Assembly: GCF_001953885.1 (NCBI RefSeq)
Contig: NZ_MQUS01000018.1
Coordinates: 115,479 to 179,478, forward strand
DNA length: 64,000 nt
Direction: 5' to 3'
Origin: Streptomyces sp. IMTB 2501
GTDB taxonomy: Bacteria; Actinomycetota; Actinomycetes; Streptomycetales; Streptomycetaceae
The notes under the pieces are model-generated. The model ran no database searches. It had not been told where the DNA came from and saw only the letters and a list, made by a program, of their open reading frames with translations. A program made the position numbers and the translations under genes. Positions 17,976-26,267 of the stretch are shown here, in pieces (the stretch's first letter is position 1; each line of letters starts with the position of its first letter).

Positions 17976-17995
17976 GCTTGAAGTTGAGGGACCTT

Positions 17996-18606
17996 GTCAA
18001 GTTACGGATGGGGTTGGCAAGTTGGGGCATGCGGATGGTGCTCGGGTGCCCTGTCGGGCCCTGCGGTCAGGCGTGCGTGGGCGCCCCGGTGACGGTCTTC
18101 CAGACGCGGAACCGGTGGATCGGAGCGGAGCTTGTCGGTAACGATCACGCGTGGCACGTACTTGAGGCCCTTGAGGAGCTTGCGGAAGAACCGCTTCGTG
18201 GCACGGGTGTCGCGCTTGTTCTGGACCAGGATGTCCAGGACGGTGTCGGCCTGGCCGACCGCGTGCCCGAGGTACCGCATCTTCCCGTTGACCTTGATGA
18301 ACACCTCGTCGAGCCATTTTCGCCGGGCCGGGGCTGCCAGTCGCGCAGGGACTTGGCATAGGCGGGGCCGAACGTCGCGCACCAGGCGCGGATCGACTCG
18401 TACGTCACGGTGATGCCGCGGTCGAGGAGGAGTTCCTCGATCTCCTGTAGGAGAGCGGAAAGCGGTGGTACAGCCACACAGCGTGACCGATCACCTCTGC
18501 CGGGAACCGGTACCCCTTGTACGACGGCGCCGCCTCAGCCTCCACCGCGAACCCCTCCCGCGATGACCAGCACCGAATCATCTCGCGCCCCCGCAGACAA
18601 CTTGAC
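17996..18606 (-). mobile_element. Truncated and frameshifted IS6-family insertion sequence
   Basis: Matching inverted ends GTCAAGTT (17996-18003) and AACTTGAC (18599-18606) bound the element. Reading leftward it encodes pieces of an IS6-type transposase in different frames: RFPAEVIGHAVWLYHRFPLS, then EIEELLLDRGITVTYESIRAW, then RKWLDEVFIKVNGKMRYLGHAV, then RFFRKLLKGLKYVPRVIVTDKL. At about 610 bases it is shorter than a complete IS6-type element, and the C-terminal catalytic glutamate region is lost. It lies 20 bases past the MATE stop and marks the end of the PKS mini-locus. Confidence 0.8.
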
Positions 18607-18661
18607 AGCGCCCGTACGGCGGTTTCGACGCTCTGGCTGGTTTCATCCCCGAAGGAGAACC

Positions 18662-18784
18662 ATGTTCGGCATTGTCGAACGGCGCGTCGAGGGGCGCGCA
18701 GTATCGGGGCGGCGCATGCGTACGGTGAACTTCACTCAGCTCCACCAGGGGACATCAGGGTCCCGCCCATCGCGGACAGGGTGA
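18662..18784 (+). CDS. Possible 40-residue small protein
   Basis: An ATG at 18662 is preceded at ideal spacing by the strong ribosome site GAAGGAGAACC and opens a 40-codon frame starting MFGIVERRVEGRAVSG. The product is basic and I recognise no family. The start of the frame overlaps the first palindromic motif, so it could equally be a broken gene or a chance frame. Confidence 0.25.
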   Translation: MFGIVERRVEGRAVSGRRMRTVNFTQLHQGTSGSRPSRTG

Positions 18785-19037
18785 CGGTCGGACCGACGGG
18801 TCGAAGCGACCGGAGGCGATCCCGCGTTCCGGGTCGCGGCCGGCGCACGGGGCAATGCCGCGGCCGGAGTTGTTGTGGGCGATGCTGGGCGGCGCAGGAT
18901 CCGCAGGAGATCCGGGTGGGAGGCGGCCGTCCGGGCGGTGAGGCGAAAGCCCGCCCGCATCTCTGGAACCGTAATCCGTGGGACCGCTGCACCGGAAGGT
19001 CTTGACGCGGCTGGGGTGGCTGGGTTTTGCTTCCCAA

Positions 19038-19062
19038 GTTCGGTATTATCGAACGCCGTTCG
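19038..19062. promoter_or_regulatory. Double palindrome upstream of hmaS
   Basis: GTTCG (19038-19042) pairs with CGAAC (19050-19054). The same CGAAC arm then pairs with GTTCG (19058-19062) across three bases. The outer unit is repeated with two mismatches at 18664-18680. The location about 150 bases before the hmaS start suggests an operator. The factor is unknown. Confidence 0.45.
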
Positions 19063-19209
19063 TAAAAATACTTGGCGATCCGGTACGTCGCCCATGGCAG
19101 CGGCGAGGGGATCGAAGGAGCGCCAGTCATGCGGCTCCCCCGCCGCGCTCTGCCCGTGAGGGCGGTTTGGTGTGCCTGCGCACGTTCCCGGACGAGAGAT
19201 TGGATCAGT

Positions 19210-20310
19210 GTGACCGCCCACTCCATCGACCATGTCGAGTTCTATGTCGGTGACGTCAACCAGGCCTCCCACTACTACTGCGGCACCTACGGATTCCGGG
19301 TGGTGGCCGAGGCGGGGCCGCTCACTGGACTGGCGGGCGCCCGCTCGCTCGTCCTGGCGCACGGCGGAGTCCGCCTGGTGCTGACCTCCGCCCTGCACGC
19401 CGACCATGCCGCATCGCACTTCGTACGCAAGCACGGCGACGGCGTGCGCGATGTGGCCGTGCGGTCCACCGACGCCGTCGGCGACTTCGCGCGGGCGGTG
19501 GCCGCGGGGGCCGTTCCGGTCGCCGAGCCCGAGACGTTCGAGGACGCAAGCGGCCGGGTCGTCCGGGCCACCATCGCCGCGGCCAACGATCTGGTGCACA
19601 CCTTCGTGCAACGTGACGAACCGTCAGGGCCGTTCCTCCCCCAGCGGTACCTCTCCGTCACTGACGGACGGGCGCCGGGCCCCGAACTGCTGCGATCCAT
19701 CGATCATCTGGCCTTCTGCCTGCGCCCCGGCTCGCTGGACGCCATGGTCGACTTCTACCGGCGGACCCTGGGGCTGAAGCACACCTACGACGAGTACATC
19801 GTCGTCGGCGGCCAGGCGATGGCCTCGAAGGTCGTCCAGGACGAGACTCGGGGCATCACCTTCACCATGGTGGAACCCGACCCCGTCGGCGACCGGGGAC
19901 AGCTCAACGACTTCCTGGACGGGTTCGACGGCCCCGGTGTGCAGCATGTCGCCTACGGCACCGACGACATCGTGACGGCGGCCCGCGAACTCCGCAGCTG
20001 CGGTGTGGAGTTACTCTCCACACCGGTCGGCTACTACGCCACGCTGGCCCAGCGCGGGATCGAGGTGGGCATCGACCCGGCGGTGCTGCAGGACCTGGGC
20101 CTGCTGGCCGACCGGGACGAATGGGGCCAGCTGGTGCAGGTGTTCACCCGGTCCCCCTACGCCCGCCGGACGGTGTTCTTCGAGCTGATCCAGCGGCTTG
20201 AGGCCCGTACCTTCGGCAGCGGCAACATCAGGGCCCTCTATGAGGCCGTCGAGCGCGAACGCGCCGAGAATGCGGTCGTGGCGGGCGCCGCGGCGAGGGC
20301 CGAGGGGTGA
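19210..20310 (+). CDS. hmaS: 4-Hydroxymandelate synthase, with a TTA codon
   Basis: 366 residues with two vicinal-oxygen-chelate halves (first from VTAHSIDHVEFYVGDV, second from RSIDHLAFCLRPG). The likely iron ligands are the histidine in SIDHLAF, the histidine in GVQHVAYGTDD and the glutamate in VFFELIQRLEA. The enzyme oxidises 4-hydroxyphenylpyruvate. The family also contains 4-hydroxyphenylpyruvate dioxygenase, which gives homogentisate. The HmaS reading rests on the immediate overlap with a hydroxymandelate oxidase gene and the presence of HpgT-like and prephenate dehydrogenase genes. Start GTG 19210 was chosen by homology; its ribosome site is weak. A TTA codon at 20011-20013 suggests bldA-dependent translation and hence late production. 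Confidence 0.85.
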   Translation: MTAHSIDHVEFYVGDVNQASHYYCGTYGFRVVAEAGPLTGLAGARSLVLAHGGVRLVLTSALHADHAASHFVRKHGDGVRDVAVRSTDAVGDFARAVAAGAVPVAEPETFEDASGRVVRATIAAANDLVHTFVQRDEPSGPFLPQRYLSVTDGRAPGPELLRSIDHLAFCLRPGSLDAMVDFYRRTLGLKHTYDEYIVVGGQAMASKVVQDETRGITFTMVEPDPVGDRGQLNDFLDGFDGPGVQHVAYGTDDIVTAARELRSCGVELLSTPVGYYATLAQRGIEVGIDPAVLQDLGLLADRDEWGQLVQVFTRSPYARRTVFFELIQRLEARTFGSGNIRALYEAVERERAENAVVAGAAARAEG

Positions 20311-21479
20311 CCGCGCCGGCGACCCGGCAGGCCGCACCGCCCGACGAGCGGCCTGGTGTCCTGCTGTCCCCGCGGGACTACGAGGCGGCGGCCCGCGCCC
20401 GGCTGGAGCAGCCGGTGTGGGACTACATCGCGGGCGGCAGCGGTGACGAGGTGACGCTGCGCGAGGAGCGTGCGGCGTACGGCCGCTACCGGCTGCGCCC
20501 CCGGGCCCTGGTCGATGTGTCGCACTGCGAGCTGGGCACCACCCTGCTCGGCCGGCCCGTGGAGTTCCCCGTGGGGATCGCACCGATGGCCTACCACCGG
20601 CTGGTCCACGCGGACGGCGAGACCGCCACCGTCCGCGCCGCCGGAAGGGTCGGCGCACTCACCATCGCCAGCACCTTCGCCAGCAAGACGCTGGAGGAGA
20701 CCGCCCGGGCCGCGACCGGACCACTCTGGCTGCAGCTGTATGTGATGCGCCGCAGGGAGATCACCGAGTCCCTCATCCGCCGGGCCGAGGCCGCCGGCTA
20801 CCGGGCCCTGGTGATCACCGTCGACACCCCACGGATGGCTCGCCGGGAGCGCGATCTGCGCAACGGCTTCGGCCTGACGCCGCACGTGCGACCGGCGAAC
20901 CTCGATGACGGCCAGCAGACCGGCCTGCACCAGGGCCGCTCCGGCAGCTCCACGCTCGCTGCGCACGCCGCCCAGCACCACGATGCCGCGTTCACCTGGG
21001 AGGACCTGGCCTGGGTGCGCTCCCTGACCGGCCTGCCGCTGGTGCTGAAGGGCGTCCTGACCGCGGAAGACGCCCGGCGGGCAGCCGGGCTCGGGGTGGC
21101 GGGGCTGATCGTCTCCACCCACGGCGGCCGCCAGCTCGACGGCGCGGTACCGGCGTTGGAGGCGCTGCCGGAAGTGGTGGCGGCCGTCCAGGGCCGGTGC
21201 GAGGTGCTCGTCGACGGAGGCGTCCGCCGCGGTACTGACGTGCTCAAGGCACTGGCGCTCGGAGCCCGCGCTGTGCTGATCGGCCGCCCCGTCCTCTGGG
21301 GTCTCGCCGTTGACGGCGAGGCCGGGGTCGAGGCGGTCCTGTCCACCCTCCGGGCGGAGCTGGAGGAGGCGATGGCGCTGACCGGCCGGCCCCGCCTCGA
21401 CACCATCACGCCGGACCTGCTCCGCCCTTCCGCAGATCCTCCATACCCCCGCACCACCGACGACAGGGAACTGGCATGA
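20307..21479 (+). CDS. hmo: 4-Hydroxymandelate oxidase (FMN-dependent alpha-hydroxyacid oxidase)
   Basis: 390 residues with the TIM-barrel of the lactate/mandelate oxidase family. It has WDYIAGGSGDEVTLREE near the N-terminus, FPVGIAPMAYHRL, LWLQLYVMRRRE and ALVITVDTP. The catalytic His and Arg are in VSTHGGRQLDGA, and the FMN phosphate site is in VLVDGGVRRGTDVLKALALGA (in pieces). It would oxidise 4-hydroxymandelate to 4-hydroxyphenylglyoxylate. GTG 20307 overlaps the hmaS stop, so the two are translationally coupled. Variants of this family also act on lactate or glycolate; the context decides. Confidence 0.85.
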   Translation: MTAPATRQAAPPDERPGVLLSPRDYEAAARARLEQPVWDYIAGGSGDEVTLREERAAYGRYRLRPRALVDVSHCELGTTLLGRPVEFPVGIAPMAYHRLVHADGETATVRAAGRVGALTIASTFASKTLEETARAATGPLWLQLYVMRRREITESLIRRAEAAGYRALVITVDTPRMARRERDLRNGFGLTPHVRPANLDDGQQTGLHQGRSGSSTLAAHAAQHHDAAFTWEDLAWVRSLTGLPLVLKGVLTAEDARRAAGLGVAGLIVSTHGGRQLDGAVPALEALPEVVAAVQGRCEVLVDGGVRRGTDVLKALALGARAVLIGRPVLWGLAVDGEAGVEAVLSTLRAELEEAMALTGRPRLDTITPDLLRPSADPPYPRTTDDRELA

Positions 21480-22390
21480 CGAAGGACGCCCGCTTCACAC
21501 TGACCGCCGCCGAGCAGGAGCTGTTGCCCTCGGACGAAGAGGTGCAGTTCTACCAGGAGCATGGCTGGTATCTGTCGAAGAAGCTGCTCACCGACGAGGA
21601 GGTCGACCTGCTGGACTCCGCGGCCGACCGCTTCTACGCCGGCCATCGGGACCGCACCCTGCCCAAGCAGCCGCCCCGGCTGGCGTACTGGGAGCCGGAG
21701 AAGGGCGATGTGCACCGGCACAACGACTACATCTTCTACGAGGACGACACCATCCGCGGCATCCTGTCCAAGCCGGTCATCACGGCGGTCGCGGCGCGGA
21801 TAGCGGAGACGAGCCAGATACGCCTGTGGAACAGCACCCTCATCCACAAGCCGCCGCGCGCGGACGACGAACGCAACATCGTGCCCTGGCACTTCGACCG
21901 CCACTACTGGCAGACCTGCTCCTCCGATGAGATGCTCACCGCCTTCATCCCCTTCCACGACTGTGACGAGGAGATGGGCACGATCACGATGATCGACGGC
22001 AGCCACCGCTGGAAGGAGACCGGCGGCGACGACTCCACCAGCCGCCACTTCGCCGACCGCGACCGGTCGGATCTGGAGGAGACGCTCGCGCAGAACGCCG
22101 CGTTCAACAACGCGGAGGTGCGCAAGGTGCCGGTGAACATCCCCAAGGGGCACATCAGCTTCCACCACTGCCGCACTTACCACGGCAGCGGCTACAACGT
22201 CAGTGACCGGCCCCGCCGCGCCATCTCCTTCCACCTTCAGGACCGCACCAACCAGTGGCGGCCCTACGAGCTGTCCACTGGTGAGCTGGTGGTCTACAAC
22301 AACGACGTCCTGGTCCGGAAGGACGCCAACGGCAACCCCGACTACACCGACGAGGACTTCTGCCCCGTCCTGTGGGAGGACGCCCGGTGA
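21476..22390 (+). CDS. PhyH-family Fe(II)/2-oxoglutarate dioxygenase
   Basis: 304 residues of the phytanoyl-CoA dioxygenase fold. The metal site is visible as His-x-Asp in VPWHFDRHYW (about residue 140) and the distal histidine in CRTYHGSGYNV (about 236), with a downstream arginine in RPRRAISFH likely binding 2-oxoglutarate. Both carboxylate-type ligands are present, so it is predicted to be a hydroxylase rather than a halogenase. It sits between hmo and the HpgT-like aminotransferase and overlaps both, so its substrate is probably an intermediate or product of the Hpg route, for example at the beta or ring position. The exact substrate is not deducible. Confidence 0.8.
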   Translation: MTKDARFTLTAAEQELLPSDEEVQFYQEHGWYLSKKLLTDEEVDLLDSAADRFYAGHRDRTLPKQPPRLAYWEPEKGDVHRHNDYIFYEDDTIRGILSKPVITAVAARIAETSQIRLWNSTLIHKPPRADDERNIVPWHFDRHYWQTCSSDEMLTAFIPFHDCDEEMGTITMIDGSHRWKETGGDDSTSRHFADRDRSDLEETLAQNAAFNNAEVRKVPVNIPKGHISFHHCRTYHGSGYNVSDRPRRAISFHLQDRTNQWRPYELSTGELVVYNNDVLVRKDANGNPDYTDEDFCPVLWEDAR

Positions 22391-23706
22391 GTCCGGTTCC
22401 CCCCACCACCGTGCTGTCGACGCAAGGCCTGCACGGCTCGCTCGGTGATCCGCTGATGGAGGTGATGAACTTCCTCAACGAGGTCACCTCCCGCCACCCC
22501 GAGGCGATCTCCTTCGGCCCGGGCCGCCCGTACGAAGGCAACTTCGAGGTCGAGCAGATCGGCGACTACCTCGACGCGTACCAGCGCTACCTCACCGAGG
22601 AGTTGGGCCGCTCACCCGACGAGGTCCGCACCCTGCTGTTCCAGTACGGGCGCACCAACGGGCAGATACATGAACTGGTGGCCCGCGCCCTGCTCAACGA
22701 CGAGGGCATCACGGCCGATCCGGCGTCCCTGGTGGTCACCGTGGGCTGCCAGGAGGGGATGTTCCTGGTCCTCCGCGCGCTGTTCGCCGACCCGTCGGAC
22801 GTGCTGCTGGTCTCCTCGCCGTGCTACGTCGGCATCACGGGGGCGGCCCGGCTGCTGGACATCGAAACGGTCCACGTTCCCGAGGGCGAGCAGGGGTGCG
22901 ATCCGGATGTCCTGCGGCAGACGGTCGCCGCGCTGCGCGCCGCCGGGAAGCGGCCGCGAGCGTTCTACGTGGTGCCGGACTTCTCCAACCCGACCGGCAC
23001 CTGCCTGCCAGTCCCCGCGCGCCGCCGGCTGCTCCAACTGGCGGAGGAGGAGGGTCTGCTCCTCCTGGAGGACAACCCCTACGGGTTCTTCACCCGCGCC
23101 GGCAGCGGCCTGCCCACGCTCAAGGCGCTGGACGACCGGCAGCGGGTGATCTACCTCGGGTCGTTCGCCAAGACCTGCTTCCCCGGCGCCCGGGTCGGCT
23201 ATGTGGTCGCCGACCAGCAGGTTCAAGCCGCGGACGGCAGCCGTACCCTCCTCGCGGACGAATTGTCCAAGATCAAGGGCATGGTGACGGTGAACACCCC
23301 GGCGCTCAGCCAGGCGGTCATCGGCGGCATGCTGCTCGCCCATGGCTTCCAGCTGCGGGAGGCGAACAAGCCGGCCGCGGACTTCTACGAGGAGAACCTG
23401 AAGGTCCTGCTCGGCAGTCTCGACCGGCTGCTTCCGCGCGCCCGGCGCGAGGCGGCCGGAATCAGCTGGAATACGCCTGCGGGCGGCTTCTTCCTCACCC
23501 TGACGCTCCCGGTACCGGCGGACAACGCACTGCTGGAAGAGTCCGCCCGCGAGCACGGAGTGATCTGGACACCGATGAGCTACTTCTATCCCGACGGCGA
23601 CGGCGGCCGTCACCAAATCCGTCTCTCCCTGAGCTATCTGACTTCGGAACAGGTCGCCGAGGGCGCCCGCCGACTGGTCGGGCTGCTGGAACGAAGGTGC
23701 GCATGA
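22387..23706 (+). CDS. hpgT: HpgT-like PLP aminotransferase (4-hydroxyphenylglycine transaminase)
   Basis: About 439 residues of fold-type I aminotransferase of the MocR/2-aminoadipate group. It has FQYGRTNGQIHELVA near the start of the large domain, then VTVGCQEGMFLVLRAL, the PLP-ring region YVVPDFSNPTGT, and the Schiff-base lysine in YLGSFAKTCFPGARVGYV. In the Hpg pathway this enzyme transaminates 4-hydroxyphenylglyoxylate, using tyrosine as donor and regenerating 4-hydroxyphenylpyruvate. Start GTG 22387 overlaps the preceding TGA and has GGGAGG nearby. The Hpg assignment is by neighbours; the fold alone would allow other aromatic or aliphatic keto acids. Confidence 0.8.
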   Translation: MSPVPPTTVLSTQGLHGSLGDPLMEVMNFLNEVTSRHPEAISFGPGRPYEGNFEVEQIGDYLDAYQRYLTEELGRSPDEVRTLLFQYGRTNGQIHELVARALLNDEGITADPASLVVTVGCQEGMFLVLRALFADPSDVLLVSSPCYVGITGAARLLDIETVHVPEGEQGCDPDVLRQTVAALRAAGKRPRAFYVVPDFSNPTGTCLPVPARRRLLQLAEEEGLLLLEDNPYGFFTRAGSGLPTLKALDDRQRVIYLGSFAKTCFPGARVGYVVADQQVQAADGSRTLLADELSKIKGMVTVNTPALSQAVIGGMLLAHGFQLREANKPAADFYEENLKVLLGSLDRLLPRARREAAGISWNTPAGGFFLTLTLPVPADNALLEESAREHGVIWTPMSYFYPDGDGGRHQIRLSLSYLTSEQVAEGARRLVGLLERRCA

Positions 23707-24638
23707 ACGCCGTTCTGTACGTTGTGACGGTGCTGATCTGGGGCTCCACCTGGCTGGCCATCAAGGGCCAACTGGGGGACGTCCACCCCACGGCGTCGAT
23801 CGCGTACCGGTTCGCGCTGGCCGCCGTGATCCTGCTGGCGTGGGCGCGGCTGCGCGGGCTGCCGCTGCGCTACCCGCTGCGGGTGCACGGTCAGTTCGTC
23901 CTCATGGGCGGGCTGATGTTTTCCACCAACTTCGTCTGCTTCTACTTCGCCGAACAGCATCTGACCACCGGACTGGTCTCGATCACCTTCGCGATGTCGC
24001 TGCCGGTGAACATGGTCTTCGGCCGGGTCTTCTTCCGGCGATCGATCACCACGAAGATGCTGGTCGGCGGGGCAGTCGGGCTGCTGGGGATCAGCACAGT
24101 GTTCTGGCCGGAGTTCCAGAACTTCGGCTTCTCGTCCGGGTCAGGCCAGGGCATCGTGCTGTCGGCCATCGGCACCCTGGTGTTCTGTCTGGGCAATGTG
24201 GTCTCCGGCAAGACCCAGGCGGCGGGCATCCCGGTGGTGCAGGGCACGGGGTACGCCATGGCGTACGGAGCGCTGCTGATGGCCCCGTTCGCCGCGTTCT
24301 CCGGGCACGGCGCGCTGTTCCAGCTCAGCCTCCAGTACACCGGCTCGCTGCTCTACCTCGCGGTCTTCGGTTCGGTGGTGGGCTTCGGCGCGTACCTCAC
24401 TCTGCTCGGCAGGATAGGCGGGGAGCGCGCCGCGTATGCCATGGTGCTCTTCCCGATCGTGGCGCTGCTGCTCTCCACGATGTTCGAGAAGTTCACCTGG
24501 ACGGCCCGGGACTTGGCGGGCGTGGCGCTGATCCTCATCGGCAACGCCGTGATGCTGATCAACCCGGCGCTGCTCCGCCGCCTGACCGGCCGTCCCGCCC
24601 CAGCGGAACCGACCACCCCCGCCACCGCCGACCGCTGA
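23703..24638 (+). CDS. EamA/DMT-family transporter
   Basis: 311 residues with ten predicted membrane segments arranged as two five-helix EamA repeats: LYVVTVLIWGSTWLAIKGQ at the start, and SLLYLAVFGSVVGFGAYLTLLG in the second half. Proteins of this family export amino acids or small metabolites. The ATG at 23703 overlaps the stop of the HpgT-like gene, which implies co-regulation with the hydroxyphenylglycine route. It may export a free amino-acid product, which would fit the absence of an adjacent NRPS. Confidence 0.8.
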   Translation: MNAVLYVVTVLIWGSTWLAIKGQLGDVHPTASIAYRFALAAVILLAWARLRGLPLRYPLRVHGQFVLMGGLMFSTNFVCFYFAEQHLTTGLVSITFAMSLPVNMVFGRVFFRRSITTKMLVGGAVGLLGISTVFWPEFQNFGFSSGSGQGIVLSAIGTLVFCLGNVVSGKTQAAGIPVVQGTGYAMAYGALLMAPFAAFSGHGALFQLSLQYTGSLLYLAVFGSVVGFGAYLTLLGRIGGERAAYAMVLFPIVALLLSTMFEKFTWTARDLAGVALILIGNAVMLINPALLRRLTGRPAPAEPTTPATADR

Positions 24639-24742
24639 CGCCCGTCCGAACGACCGTCCCAGACCCGCTTGCCGCCCCCGGCCGGACCCGGGACGGATAC
24701 CCCCATTCGCCGCCCACACCGTCACGGCCGAGGAGCGTCACC

Positions 24743-25843
24743 TTGCAAACCGCTGCAGTCGTCGGCACCGGTCTCATCGGAACCTCCATCGCCCTGGCAC
24801 TGACCAGGCGGGGAGTGCGAACCCACCTGATCGACCGCGATCCTGACAGCGTACGGATCGCCGTGGCACAGGGCGCCGGTACGCCCGACCCACCCCCCGA
24901 GCCGGTGGACATCGCGGTCATCGCCGTCCCCCCGTCCCACACCGCCCGAACCCTCGCCGATCACCAGAACGCCGAACTGGCCCGGGTCTACACGGACGTG
25001 GCGAGCGTCAAGACGTTGCCGCACACCGAGTGTCTGGCCCTCGGGTGCGACACCACGACCCTGGTGGGCGGGCACCCGCTGGCCGGCAGGGAGCGCTCCG
25101 GACCGCTCGCGGCGCGCGCCGGGCTCTTCCAGGACCACCACTGGGTGCTCACCCCCGCCCCGGAGACCAGCGAGTCCGCGCTCAATCGGGCCCTGGAACT
25201 GGTCGCCCTGTGCGGCGCGGTGCCAGTGCTGCTGGACCCGGCAGCCCATGACCGGGCCGTGGCGCTGGTCTCCCACCTCCCCCATCTGATGGCGACGCTC
25301 ACTGCCGCCCGGCTGCTGGAGGGCGAGGAGTACGCGGTAAGGCTGGCCGGCCGCGGGGTGCGGGAGGTGACCCGGGTCGCGTCCGGCGATGCCGGGCTGT
25401 GGGCGGACATCCTCGCCGCCAACGCTGCCGCCCTCGGCCCGCTGCTTGCCGCGCTCAGCGCGGATCTGGCGACCGTCGGGAACGCGCTCAGCCGGCTGGC
25501 CGCGGACGATCCGGAGTCGCAGGGCGAGGCCCTGGCGGAGCTGACCGGGGTGCTGCGCTGCGGCATGGACGGCCGGGCCCGCATCGTGCCCCCGTACGGC
25601 GGTGCGGCGGCCCGTCCGCACACGATGGTCTCGGTCGCCGTCGGTGACCGGAACCGGCCGCTGGAGCGACTGCTCGGCGATGTGGACGACGCGCGGCTGG
25701 ATCTGGAGGGCATGGTCCTCCCGGACGCCCGGGACGCCCGGGACGCGCCGGTCGCGGACGGCTCGGTCGGCCTGATGGTGGCACCGGACTTGGCCCGCCC
25801 GCTCACCGAAGCGCTCAGAGACCAGGGCTGGACAGTCCACTGA
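24743..25843 (+). CDS. Prephenate dehydrogenase
   Basis: 366 residues. The N-terminal Rossmann fold is AAVVGTGLIGTSIALALTRRG (the GxGxxG near residues 8-13), followed by IDRDPDSV. The catalytic histidine region is GGHPLAGRERSG, and the all-helical C-terminal domain has HDRAVALVSHLPHLMA. It oxidatively decarboxylates prephenate to 4-hydroxyphenylpyruvate, the substrate of HmaS. A dedicated copy in the locus is characteristic of Hpg pathways. It begins at TTG 24743 after GAGGAG. The last ~70 residues form a small extra domain compatible with an ACT-like regulatory module. Confidence 0.85.
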   Translation: MQTAAVVGTGLIGTSIALALTRRGVRTHLIDRDPDSVRIAVAQGAGTPDPPPEPVDIAVIAVPPSHTARTLADHQNAELARVYTDVASVKTLPHTECLALGCDTTTLVGGHPLAGRERSGPLAARAGLFQDHHWVLTPAPETSESALNRALELVALCGAVPVLLDPAAHDRAVALVSHLPHLMATLTAARLLEGEEYAVRLAGRGVREVTRVASGDAGLWADILAANAAALGPLLAALSADLATVGNALSRLAADDPESQGEALAELTGVLRCGMDGRARIVPPYGGAAARPHTMVSVAVGDRNRPLERLLGDVDDARLDLEGMVLPDARDARDAPVADGSVGLMVAPDLARPLTEALRDQGWTVH

Positions 25844-25889
25844 CGTCCGCTCCGTAACCCCTGCACCCACCCCTGAAGGAGAACCGGAA

Positions 25890-26267
25890 ATGCCCCACAT
25901 CGTCGTCGATCACGACGCCACCCTGCTGGAGTACCTCGACCGCCGCCGCTTCGCACGCGAACTGCACGCGCTGGCCGCGCGGACGGTCGAGGGCATCACC
26001 GTCGAAAGCTGCAAGACCCGCTTCCGCTGCGTCGATGAGGCGGTCATCGCGCACGACGAACCCCAACGGGCCCTGGTCCATGTGGACTTCGCGATCCTGC
26101 CGGGCCGTACCACGGAGACCAAGTCCGAACTGGGCCGGGCGGTCATCGACCTGTTGCGCAGCCACACGGCAGCGGCGACGGACGTGACCGTGCATGCCTC
26201 CGTCGAGGTCCGTGACCTCGACGCGGCATACACCAATCACGTGACGCCGGCGAGGGAACAGAGCTGA
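25890..26267 (+). CDS. 5-Carboxymethyl-2-hydroxymuconate isomerase-like tautomerase
   Basis: 125 residues. The mature N-terminal proline used as catalytic base in this tautomerase family is present (Met-Pro-His-Ile-Val-Val-Asp), and overall length and pattern match CHMI: an opening beta strand, a helix with LHALAARTVEG, then VDFAILPGRT. CHMI normally acts in homoprotocatechuate breakdown, but no other gene of that route is here. As the last gene of the Hpg-type operon it may tautomerise a keto-enol intermediate. It has an SD-like GAAGGAGAACC upstream. Function in this setting is inferred only. Confidence 0.7.
   Translation: MPHIVVDHDATLLEYLDRRRFARELHALAARTVEGITVESCKTRFRCVDEAVIAHDEPQRALVHVDFAILPGRTTETKSELGRAVIDLLRSHTAAATDVTVHASVEVRDLDAAYTNHVTPAREQS

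Larger units (their letters stand above)
18607..19209. other. Gene-poor interval upstream of hmaS with two copies of a palindromic motif
   Basis: No established gene is visible in these ~600 bases. Two nearly identical 17-base motifs stand out. GTTCG-gcattgt-CGAAC is at 18664-18680 and GTTCG-gtattat-CGAAC at 19038-19054; the latter overlaps a second palindrome CGAAC-gcc-GTTCG at 19050-19062. The interval is less biased in codon composition than its flanks and probably holds the promoter for hmaS plus IS debris. Confidence 0.5.

Noticed and set aside
18662..18784. Start of a DUF5685-like protein (many begin MFGIV)
   Set aside because: Similarity ends after five residues and the frame stops after 40 codons. 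It is kept only as a possible small gene.
19210..20310. Reading the gene as 4-hydroxyphenylpyruvate dioxygenase of tyrosine breakdown
   Set aside because: The overlap with a hydroxymandelate oxidase gene and the presence of HpgT-like and prephenate dehydrogenase genes fit HmaS better. No homogentisate dioxygenase gene is nearby.
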